The position numbers and the translations under genes are program-made. A stretch of DNA of 64,000 bases. Origin: Pseudisothecium myosuroides (lineage: Eukaryota; Streptophyta; Bryopsida; Hypnales; Lembophyllaceae). Each line of letters opens with the position of its first letter. The first letter of the stretch is position 1. Below are positions 21,691-32,054 of this stretch, in pieces. The notes under the pieces are model-generated. The model made no database searches. It worked only from the letters and a program-made list of their open reading frames with translations, and was not told where the DNA came from. The stretch is from NCBI GenBank assembly GCA_951799445.1, contig OX637288.1, positions 994,501-1,058,500 of the forward strand, given 5' to 3'.

Positions 21691-22639
21691 CCAGCCCACT
21701 CGCAACGTCAGGAACTTTTGTGATTCTTGTAATTGAAACTGTAGGTGCCTCTTGTTTCTCTTGTGCATCAGTATAGAATTGCGATGGTCATTGATACATT
21801 TGAGTGTGGTTCTTCATTACAAGAAATATCTTGAAATTTTTACTTTCTGTATCTTCAAATCCTGTATTCGATAGCCTTTCGATGTTTCCAAATTATCAAC
21901 GAAGAGTCCCGAAGATGCTTTGACGGACTCAACATTGAGTAATGGTGGGGAAGTCGTTATTTCAGCGACTTGTTTGCTGGGGTTTAAGATACCATAAACG
22001 AGTAATAGGCCCTGGCATGCTGGCATCCGCTGCTGTGACGTCTCCAGGATTGGATGAAGTGAGATGGTGTTTCCGGTGACCAGGCTTGCACTCCGAGGAC
22101 TGGTCACGAGGTCGCTGATAGTAATTAGGGCAGAACCGAAAGGGTGACGAATTCTCTTCCCTCCATCTCTTTGAGTGGAGGATGACCTCGTTCCTCAAAT
22201 TCTTGAGCTAAATGCATGAGAATCGTGCTTAGCAAAGCAGAGTCTTAATGCACCCGCAGTGTTGTTCAAGTGCCTAAGTGGCTTCTGTGGGCAGTCCGAT
22301 GTGCTGTTAATGGATGCATCGGTGTTGCTCAACGTCTTGAAGGTTTGCAGATGTAGATAGATGTGATTGCGTTGCACTGACGGATTTGGTACATGTTGGG
22401 GTTTGCAGAAGAAGCGACGGACAATTCTACCTGCAAGAAGAGGGGTCGCTTTTGGAAGAGTGAACTTTTGTTGTCGTGCCAAGTGGTGTATAGAATACAA
22501 CCAGGAGTGTTGAGAAGTTGCGAGGTTTTCTACTTCACCTGGCTTCTTGAACTCCTGCTTTTTCTTTGTCTCGGTTTAGACTACGGATTTTGTCTGTGAG
22601 GTCCATATACATTCTCCTGTGGCGATTCGGTTGAGCTAT

Positions 22640-22965
22640 CAATTGTTGCTCATTGCAAGTTGAACTAAGATAGATTTTTCGGTGGTTCATGTAATTCAAG
22701 GACAGTAAGTTTGTACTCTAAGGACAGTCTAGAATATTAGCATTTTAACTCGCAGTGAGTTAAACCAACAAATAGTATCGGAGGCTCTAGCTTTTCCAAT
22801 TTGTTCTAAGAAGACAATCACGAAATTTTCAATTTAACTCGAAGCGAGTTAAACTGCCATAGATATCTCGGGGATTCATGTAATTTGAGGACAATAGGTT
22901 TGTACTCTGATGACAGTCTAAAATATTAGCATTTGAACTCGTAGCAAGTTGAACTAACACAGATT
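22640..22965. repeat. Duplicated upstream block with perfect palindrome
   Basis: Two copies of about 120 bp (22650-22770 and 22850-22965) share GGTTCATGTAATT.AAGGACA, GTTTGTACTCT and GACAGTCTAGAATATTAGCATTT. Between and within them are inverted pairs around TTAACTCG: TTTAACTCG-AAG-CGAGTTAAA (22832-22852) is a perfect hairpin or palindrome and TTTTAACTCGCAGTGAGTTAAA is a near copy. It lies within 400 bp upstream of the first GluRS exon. Confidence 0.75.
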
Positions 22966-23334
22966 CATCAGAATGCAGGTGATTCCAGGACATTGAGGGG
23001 TTTTGATTGAGATTGCAGACATGGCGGAGATCAAGCAGTTGTTGGTAGGGATCTTTGATACATTCAAGGGCACCGAAGCAAAAGAATTCAACACTTCCTC
23101 GGTTGAAGTAAGTACTGTGTGCCGTCAATTGTATTCTATCTTTGATTTCGCATTTCGAAATTGGGTGTCCCGTCTTAGTTTGAGATTTTGATCTCAGAGT
23201 CTGATATTCGTGAGCTGCAATGGATTGGCGAGTCTATTTTGAATGCAAAACCCTAAACCCTAAATATTTGCTTTTAGGTGGATGAGTGGGTTGCGTATGC
23301 ATCCGCATTCAGCGTGCTCGGGGGGGTCAGTGTG

Positions 23335-25326
23335 TAAAAAAATAAGGGAATAGGTGCAAACACCAAGTATTTTTTAGGGGGGTATTACTTTTTATTTTTA
23401 TTTTTTAAACACACTATCATTATATAATTTCCTACTTTGGGTTATTAGAGAAGGGGCTTGCATTACTTATAATTCTAAATTGATATGAATAAATGATATG
23501 GTAATTTAGATTAAAAAAAATTCTACTACAATTTTTGTCCTACATTAAATTTCTTTCAAACTTTCTTTTCTTTCCCCTACTAATGACTACTTACAACTAG
23601 AACTTAACAAAAAAGTGTAGTCAATACTACTATTGTATCTTCCATAATAATTGTCAATGACACTCATTTACTAGGAAGGGATCATATTATTGAATGTTAT
23701 CAATTGAACTTTAGGTTTAGGTCCTTTTTACATGATTAATATGAATGACACAAAGATTGCTTTTTGATATCAACTTTACTTTAACCTACATTGTTTGATT
23801 CAATGTACATGTCTTCACCATATACACAATAATATGTAAAAATTATTTTTGCACAATCATGGTAATATGAAATTATAGTATGAAATAGAATGCAAGAAAT
23901 ATTTTTGCACAATCATGGTAGTATGCAATGGTAGTATGAAATAGAATGTCCTCGTTGTGTCTACAAACACAATGAGTGAAAAAAATGTGCTTATTATGTC
24001 TAGTTATGGAGACACAAACAAAACTGAGCTTGTACACTTGAACTCAAACATGCAGTACTATAACTGATGGGAAAATTAGAAAGCCACCTGAAGTCAGCCA
24101 CCATCTACTACAGAAATTAGTAAAGTCAAACACTTGTGTCTACAATAGAAACATCCAAAACCATCAATATTAAGCAATTCAGCATAGTTGGAGACACTTT
24201 TTCCTAAAATAACATTTATGTAGTATTAGCAAGAAAAAATCTTGAATATCTCCAAAAAAAATTAGATTTTTTGGATGTGGTATGTAATTTCTATGATTTT
24301 TCAAAGTGCAAGCTCCCTAGACCATTGAAACTGTCATATAGGTGGACCCTAAATTGAAATTTGCAAAAATCCGTAGTTAGTAAATCAAAGTTAAATATAT
24401 ATCTTTCAAATGCATCAGCAAATCAAAGAAAGTTAAGCACTTAAGCATTTGTAGGACACATTGATGAATGTCTAAGGACACATTTTGTGATAATCAAGGG
24501 TACAAGAATGGGAACATGATCGCTTTTGGGTGTTTCTATCTTACTTCAATTCAGAAACATCAACAATCAATCCTTAGGAGGAGGCCTTGTCCAAGCTGCC
24601 TGAAGCTATCGGACAACATAACTTTGACCCATGGGCTACAATGAATTTCAAAAAAATAAATTTGGGCATGTCACACAAACATTCAACTCCAGTATAAATT
24701 TAAAAAAATAGTGTGCACAGTTCAAACTGTATAACCTTGCCCAAAGTTTTAAAAAGAGTACATTGTTTGAAGTTCCCAAAAAATTCTAGTAGAATTACCT
24801 TTTTGGTGTTGATAGTATTTATGTTTCTATTTTTAAATCAAAATCATTCATTACACATATAAAGTTAAGGGTACTCAAAATTGAAGTTAATTGCAAAATT
24901 TTACAACCTCATAAGTTCTTGCAGGTACTAAATATGATGCAAGCCAAGATGTCTAAATTTTTAACAATTTGTGATTAGCTCATTTTCTAAGTTGCATGAC
25001 AGCCACCTAAAGCCAGCCAACGTCTACTATAGAAATTAGTAAAGTCTATAAAATTATTGAATACTTTGAATATGCCATTCACAAGGCAACAACATTTAAT
25101 ACTTTTGGCCAAAAAAAAGAATAAAAAGGGGGGTATCCTAGGTCTAATTTTTTTCTAATTGGACCTATTTTTCTATACCCTATAGTAGTTTAAAGACATG
25201 TCATGAAATTTTTGTACCCTATAGTATAAAAAATCAAATTATAATTTTTATCTCAAATGTTTTTTAGGCACCCTATCATTTGTTCGCATGTAGTTTTCTA
25301 CTGCTACCGCTCACTGCACCCCCCAA
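23335..25326. mobile_element. 2.0-kb insertion in a GluRS exon (class unknown)
   Basis: The segment is bounded by GTCAGTGTG (23326-23334) and GTCAGCGTG (25327-25335), an 8/9 direct repeat, at the exact point where GluRS coding sequence stops and resumes. A 9-bp TSD would fit a Mutator-type element, but I see no inverted termini. Inside, a ~45-bp phrase starting AGCCACCTGAAGTCAGCCAC (24082) recurs at 25002, and a ~60-bp tandem duplication with TTTTTGCACAATCATGGTA lies at 23845-23950. No coding capacity. An unusual AT-rich intron is the alternative; the best in-frame GT-AG choice (A|GTGTGT ... AAG|TC) would add an Ile, so it is not excluded. Confidence 0.6.
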
Positions 25327-27452
25327 GTCAGCGTGGGAGCCAAGTTCGAGGGAGCTTGTGCCTACGCAAACACTTATCTGACCTTGCGGACCTTTCTAGT
25401 TGGCAACGATCTGAGCATTGCTGACATTACCGTCATTGCGCACCTAGGGAAGGTCGGACCAAGGTGGGAGAGCTTGCGTAAGTCCACGAAGTACCCTAGT
25501 CTTGCTCGATGGTACAATTGCATTCTGGCCCAATATCCTGCCATTGTGGAGGTTCTGCCTCGGCGTGGAGGTGGAAAGCCCGTCGTCGCAGAGACAGAGC
25601 GCGCTGCGGCCGTGATCGCCAAAGCCACAAGCGCGAAGTCGGACGGGCCGTCTGATTTGGATTTGCCAGGTGCAGAAATGGGCAAAGTATGCACCCGATT
25701 TCCCCCCGAGCCAAGTGGTTACCTCCACATTGGTCACGCTAAGGCGGCTCTCATGAATCAGTTCTTTGCCCAGAAGTACAAAGGACGCCTGATCATCCGG
25801 TTCGATGACACAAACCCAGCCAAAGAGAAGGATGAGTTTGTTGACAGCATTCTGCAGGATCTAGAGACATTAGGAGTCAAGGGGGATGTTGTGACCTACA
25901 CCTCCGATTACTTCCCCGAGCTCATGGCCATGTGTGAGAAGCTAATCAAAGAGGGCAAGGCATACACGGATGACACAGAGCGGGAGCAAATGCAAATAGA
26001 GAGGAAGGCGCTCATCGAGTCCAAATGCCGAAACCAAACGGTTGAGGAGAATTTGAAATTCTGGCAGGAAATGGCAGCTGGCATGGAAAAGGGTGTGAAG
26101 TTTTGTGTCCGTGGCAAGCTCGACATGACCAACCCGAATGCATCTTTACGAGACCCTGTGTACTATCGTTGCAATCCTACCACTCACCACCGTGTGGGAG
26201 CTAAGTACAAGGTCTATCCCACTTACGATTTTGCCTGTCCGTATGTGGATAGTATTGAAAGCGTCACTCATGCACTTCGGAGCAGCGAGTATCACGATCG
26301 GAATGACCAGTATTACCGAGTCTTGGAAGACATGCAACTGAGACGTGTGCATGTGTGGGACTTCAGCCGTTTGAATTTTGTGTATACGTTGCTTAGTAAA
26401 CGGAAGCTGCAGTGGTTTGTGGACAACGGACGAGTGGAGGGTTGGAATGATCCTCGGTTTTCCACTGTGCAAGGGATCATCCGTCGAAGGCTAACAGTTG
26501 AAGCCCTCAAGCAGTTTATCTTATCGCAGGTATGGTTTTGCGGTTTAGGGTTTATTTTCATTTCATTTCTTCCATGCAAAGATGTGATGCAGCTATCAGG
26601 AAGCATATGATGTAAGGTAGGGAATCCATTCCCGTGGCATTTTCAACTGTTTTGAATGCTATCTCTTACTAGAATGAAATTTATATAAAGTTTCCAAGTG
26701 TGCTCATAGGGTGAGTAAAACCTTGGGTAGACTTTGATTCTTTAGTAGTTGTACGTTGTCATATTCACTCGATTCTACGTACGTACTTATGACAACAACA
26801 TCTACTGCACTTATGACCTATTCATGCCCTGCCCATGGCCAAAGGTATCCCACAAGAAAAGGTTCACTACATTACAGGTATATCTAATTGTGATGCTTTT
26901 TTCCCTTTCCTCTGCTTGAACCTTCAATGCGAAAGTGTGATTGTGCTATTAGAAAGCATGAGCAATATTATTCAGTATCTGTGACTTTGTTTGTGCACAG
27001 GGTGCATAAAAAATTTGAATTTGATGGAGTGGGACAAGCTATGGACAATCAACAAGAAGATTATTGACCCGTTGTGTCCAAGGCATACAACTGTGATTTC
27101 GGAGGGGAAGGTTCTGCTTGACCTAAGCAATGGTCCTGGGACTCCTTTCACTCGAGTTATTCTTCGACATAAGAAGTTCGAGGACGTCGGGAAGAAAGCT
27201 ACAGTTTTCACGAAGAGAGTGTGGCTCGACCTAGCAGATGCAAATGCTGTGTTTGAAGGAGAAGAAGTCACACTTATGGACTGGGGCAACGCATTCATTA
27301 GAAAGGTGGAACAAGACCAGAACGGTTTGGTGACAGGTCTCAAGGGAGAGCTACATTTGGAGGGTTCAATGAAGGTCACCAAGTTGAAGCTAACATGGCT
27401 ACCTGAGACGTCCGAGTTGGTTCCCCTCACTCTTGTTGACTTAGACCACCTG

Positions 27453-30400
27453 TGAGCGCTTATTTATCCACCCTTGGTAAATAAGTGAGCACAACCAGGG
27501 TCTTGAGTTTTAGGTTTGATTCTTGTCCTATGGGTGCTTAGTGTAAATCCATTGTGCCTTCCAAGAAATGGATCTTTTCTAAATCCTAAACATATACAAG
27601 TTTGCAAGGAAACCAAAGAAATCAAGAAAAAAACTAACTTAATTTGTAATATTTACTCTAATTGGGGTGGACCAACTAGGCCGCTGTGGTTTTTGAGCGA
27701 AAGGTGATACAGTTTAAATTTAGCCACATAAAAAGAGAGAAAATGTCATGCCATTTCTAAAAATATAAAATTCAACATTATACGACCTTCCTAGCAAAAG
27801 TTATGGACGGATGAAGTTTAGCTTCTATAAGTCTATCTAAACTTCATCCTTAGATTTAGACCCTTTCCTTATTCTATTTTACTTCAAGTTTTTGACTCTG
27901 ACTCTATATTGCCAACTTCTACCTAAGTTCTAAGTTTGGACTTGGATGGATGATTTTTACCCTATTTCATCTATATCCTAACCCAAAGTTCATCCGTTGT
28001 TTGCTACTAAATGATTAAGAATTTCTCCTAAGTTAAAATAGTTTTGAACTTTACCAAATGCCTTCTACCTATTTCCAAATCTAATTCTTCTCTTTGATTA
28101 CCTCTTTTAGTAATTATTTGATCTTTATCCTACTTATGTGGCTCGGTGCTACTCTGAGCAGATTACTATTTTTAGATTTTTGTTAATTTTTTTCTTTGTA
28201 AGCCTTAATTCTAGCTTTTCAAATCGCTGAGACACGTGCTAATTGGACCTTCCTACTAGGAGTTATCAATGGATGAAGTTTGGCCGCTAATCGATACCTC
28301 GAACTTCATCCATGGTTTTCTACTAACCTACAGCTTGAATTCTAATTTTTGTTTCACTTCTGGAGTCTAGATTTATGTTTCTACCTAAATTTCTATTCTT
28401 GTTCCATTTGGATGAAACGTACTAAATTTCATCTAATATTACTCCTAAACTTCATCTGCTAATATTTCTTTCAATTTGATTCCAAATTCTAAGTGTGAGA
28501 TGGTTTTGGAAACCTCTAACTAGACTCTACAACACTAACTCCCTGGTTCTTGAAATAATCCTATTCTAGACACTCTGAATTGACTTGAGAGTTCGGCCCT
28601 ACTTTTAAATGTTTATTTTTGAGAATTTGAAATGGAGGGTTTGAAGTTAAGAACTTACCTCGGAATTAGTGTCGTTGTTTAGGTAATCGTATACCCCTTC
28701 AAATTCCCTGTCATTTGTTATGTTTTGGAATCGTTTGGTAATTTTGTTCACGGCTTAAAGTAGAAGTTTTAGTACAAGGTTTGCCAATTCTTGGACTTCC
28801 CTTTTCTTTTCTTTTTCTCCTAATCTCTTTTTCTTCTAACACTATTTCCCTCAATTATTTATGATTCAAGAAGAATACATAAGTTGACCCAATACACTTG
28901 ATCAATCTTCTTCAAACTTTCCTTATTTCAATTCTAATTGGTTGTTCTAAATACTCGAGATTTCTCTTTCTTCTTCAACTTCGACTATAATAATCTAACA
29001 ATTTGGTCTTCAATTCACAACTATCATTCCTATTGAGTTTTTGAACTCAAACTTAGTCTAAACTAGAAGAGTTGAAAGAGTGGTGAGATAGAACTTTGTT
29101 TTGCACTTCTCCTTGCTAATCACACCTCCCTAATCTATACTTCTTCCCTTCTAATTTATTTTCAAATTTCCCTATCAAAATGCCTTAGCTCTCGGTCTGA
29201 CTTTTGATAGTTTATTATTTTTAGATATCTAATTGTAGAGGCTAAAACCAGCTTTCTAAGTTGATGTGGAACTTGCAAATCGGACTTTCCTAGTAGAAGT
29301 TATGCATGGATGAAGTTTTGAGTACTAATTAGTGTTTGAAACTTCATCCGCTTATAACTCTCTCAATTCAACTCGGTTTTCTCTGTACTTTGTGTTGTTG
29401 AAAAGTTCTAAATTTCTACTATTAGATTCTAAACTCAAATCTATACTATAACCCCCTTCTAATGGTCTGACTTTGCTTTTAGCCTCGGTTCTAAATACAC
29501 TCTAACTCTCAGTCTGACTTTTGACAATTTATTATTTTTAGATTTCTAATATGTTTTCCTTGTAGAAGCTAAAACCAGCTTTCTAAGTTGATGCGGAACT
29601 TGCAAATCGGACTTTTCTAGTAGGAGTTATGCATGGATGAAGTTTTGAGTATTAATTTGTGTTTGAAACTTCATCCGCTTATATCTCACTCATTTTAGCT
29701 CCGATTTCTTTGTATTTTATGTTTTTGGAAAGCTTGTGACCTCTACTATGAGATTTTGAATTTCAATTTGTACTGACCCTTTTTCTTAGCGGTTTGACTA
29801 CACCCTTGGTCTCGGCCCTAAAGAAAGACTAATATTAAAAATAACAACTTGACCAAACTAAGGCCAAAAAGCCTAACTACATAAAAATGATCAAAGGAAG
29901 GGGGAGGTTCAAAGCTTCATTGTCAAAATAAAAATAACTAAAAGTTCAAACCCACGAAGTCAAAGTTTTGCCGTATTTCTTAAATACTTTAAATTCTAGC
30001 AATTCTAAATCTTTCCAAAGTCAAAGCTTCGCCGTCTCTTGGGAAATAACTAAAAATTCTATAACTTCACACTAATCAAATTCAAAGCGCCGCCGTATTT
30101 TCTCTTACATCTAAAACATAAAGAAATATAGCTTCCGTAATTGTACCACGTACTAAACTCCCAAACAACTAACAAAGTGGCCACATGGACAACACCTCAA
30201 GGTTAGACGTCAAGCACTAGAGTCCCTCCAAAGCGGCATCGCCAAGGTACGGTGGGGGTTAAGCTCTATGATTAGTTCAAAGTTCCCCAAAATCCAACAA
30301 TAATACTTCAACAAGAATCTCAATGCAAGAAACAAGACAAACTTTGAAGGGACCCCAATGTCCTTCAAAGAGAGCTTGAAAAATAGTGACAACGGAACTT

Positions 30401-31797
30401 AAAATGCTCCAAAAACACACAGTTTTGGCAATGTGGCCTAAAATGGCCAAAATCCAACTAAATAGACCCAAATGTGTAAAGTGAGCCAAAATGTGGTTAT
30501 AAGGAGTGTTTGTGAGAGGGAAATGAGCCCCCTTATATACATTTCTAAAGGCACTCACCCCCTCTCTTTTCCTAAGCCGTAATCTTATCAACTAAGATTT
30601 TCATCCTAATCTTCAATTTTTTATTTTCTACGCTGGTCCAAACTTCTAACTTTTGGTAATTAACTCCAAATTGAAAATCAATTGCGCTGTTGGCATCAGA
30701 AGGCCATTTTTAGTTTTCGGAACACCCCACTCCTTAACCAAACTCCAAAAAACGCAACATAACCTACCGGTAACTGAACACCAAAACGGGGTAAAAACCC
30801 AAATCTTGGAGGTTGACTTTTCTGAGAAACGTAATTAGCTTAGGTTCTTTAGTAGGTACGGGGGAGTAAGAAAAGACTTAGCTTCGACCTCATTCCGATT
30901 TCGTATGCTCCCGGTACGCAAGTCAACTCCACCGTAAACTTCAAATTTGTCAATTATCGGGGATTCTCGCCGGTTCGGGCACTTCTGGCTATCGGAATGT
31001 TTTGAAATTTGATGGGGGCTTATTAGTATGAAAGAAGCTAATCTAATTTTTAGTGAGATTTTACAGCAACCTGGGTAATTTCTAGGAATTTTCCATCGTA
31101 GGTTTTGGCGGTTAACCGTCCGGAAGGGCATCTTCTGCAAGTCAGAAAATTCCGAAACTTTTTATGGAACCTCTCATGGAATTCTACAAAGGATGTGCAA
31201 GCTCATATTTTTATTTTGCACAATGTCAGAGGAGAATCAAATTCTGTCTTCTCCTTTTAATTCTGGCAACTAGGGAATATTTCACATACAAGGGAATCTT
31301 GGCAAGCCGATTTTGCTAATGAGTCCCAAATGTGATTTCCACCCTAGAACATCATATTCCACCCGTAGATTCCTCTTACGGATCCATCTTGAGTTTGTAA
31401 CTCCTACGGGCCAACAATTGGGGTTTCCGCTATTTCTTCGATGCTATGGGGAAAGTGAAACCTATCTCTGGGAATGGACTTAGGACCTCAGCAGTGTTCC
31501 CTCAGACCAATTTTAGCCATAAGATGTCACATGTACTGTAGGTTTGGGTTGTTTGGGCCAGGTTAGCCCTTAATTCTATTATTTACCAATATTTTCACGT
31601 TTTAACCTATGTACAAGTGGAAATGGAATTTAATTGGGAAAAAACAACCTATAAGGGACAAAATGCTATATTGGTACGTGACATACCTATTTTGGTCTTA
31701 CACTCTTTTTTGGGCTTTTTGTATATAAAACTATATTTAAATTCGTTAAATTTTTTTTTAAAAACTGTGAGTCCCCAGTGACGAATTGGGGGCTCAT
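27453..31797. mobile_element. 4.3-kb insertion in GluRS with hairpin modules
   Basis: Flanked by a perfect direct repeat ACCACCTG (27445-27452 and 31798-31805). Removing one copy and the insert restores VDLDHL-IIKKKLEE in frame, so this is an insertion, not an intron (no usable acceptor). Ends are TGAGCGCTTATTT and, reverse-complemented, ATGAGCCCCCAATTC. The 5' end folds as CTTATTTA..TAAATAAG and the 3' end as GAGTCCCCA..TGGGGGCTC. Four copies of a module ending in GGATGAAGTTT..AAACTTCATCC hairpins lie at 27809, 28271, 29308 and 29635. No transposase is seen. The 5' 130 bp recur at 63753. An 8-bp TSD would suit a hAT element; a 6-bp TSD with TGTGAGCG start is equally compatible. Confidence 0.8.
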
Positions 31798-32054
31798 ACC
31801 ACCTGATCATAAAGAAAAAGCTAGAGGAAACCGACGAGTTTATCGACGTCCTTAACCATGTAACCCGTATTGAGATGTCAGCAATTGGAGATGCCAACAT
31901 GCGGACCTTGCAGCGTGGCGAAATCATTCAATTGGAGAGGAAGGGATACTACATTTGTGATGTGCCTTTCTTGCGGTCAGCAAGACCTATTGTGCTCATT
32001 GCTATTCCGGATGGCAGGCAGCACAAACCACCTAGAAGTCAAAAAGCCTTGTAA

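Larger units (their letters stand above)
23021..32054 (+). pseudogene. Cytosolic glutamyl-tRNA synthetase, interrupted by two insertions and a frameshift
   Basis: GluRS attaches glutamate to tRNA-Glu in the cytosol. Coding blocks are 23021-23107 (starts MAEIKQLLVGIF), 23278-23334 (VDEWVAYASAF), 25336-26529, 27001-27452 and 31806-32054. Introns 23108-23277 and 26530-27000 have GT-AG ends. Block 3 has the end of the N-terminal GST-like domain (RTFLVGNDLSIADIT), then FPPEPSGYLHIGHAKAAL with the class I HIGH motif (25726-25737), and LLSKRKLQWF, the KMSKS equivalent, near 26392. Block 4 has NLNLMEWDKLWTINKKIIDP and the anticodon-binding beta-barrels, and the last block ends CDVPFLRSARPIVLIAIPDG. 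A coding exon is split at VSV|GAKF by 2.0 kb, another at DHL|IIKK by 4.3 kb. At 27007 the expected GGTGCATCAAAA has lost one C (GGTGCATAAAAA), giving TAA in frame. The rest is open, about 679 residues, with a short N-terminal domain against about 700-720 in the family. It is not a retrocopy, since introns are kept. Confidence 0.88.

Noticed and set aside
26146..26606. Open minus-strand frames of 97-108 codons across the GluRS exon
   Set aside because: They are antisense shadows of a strongly conserved plus-strand coding exon and contain no recognisable motif.
27453..31797. Ordinary intron between GluRS exons
   Set aside because: CCACCT|GTGAGC could be a donor, but just before ATCATAAAG the sequence is ACCACCTG with no AG acceptor in phase. 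Nearby AG sites lead into in-frame stops. The perfect flanking repeat fits insertion better.
27453..31797. LTR retrotransposon
   Set aside because: The element starts TG and ends near CA, but the first few hundred bases do not recur before its 3' end. I see no primer-binding site, polypurine tract or gag-pol coding.
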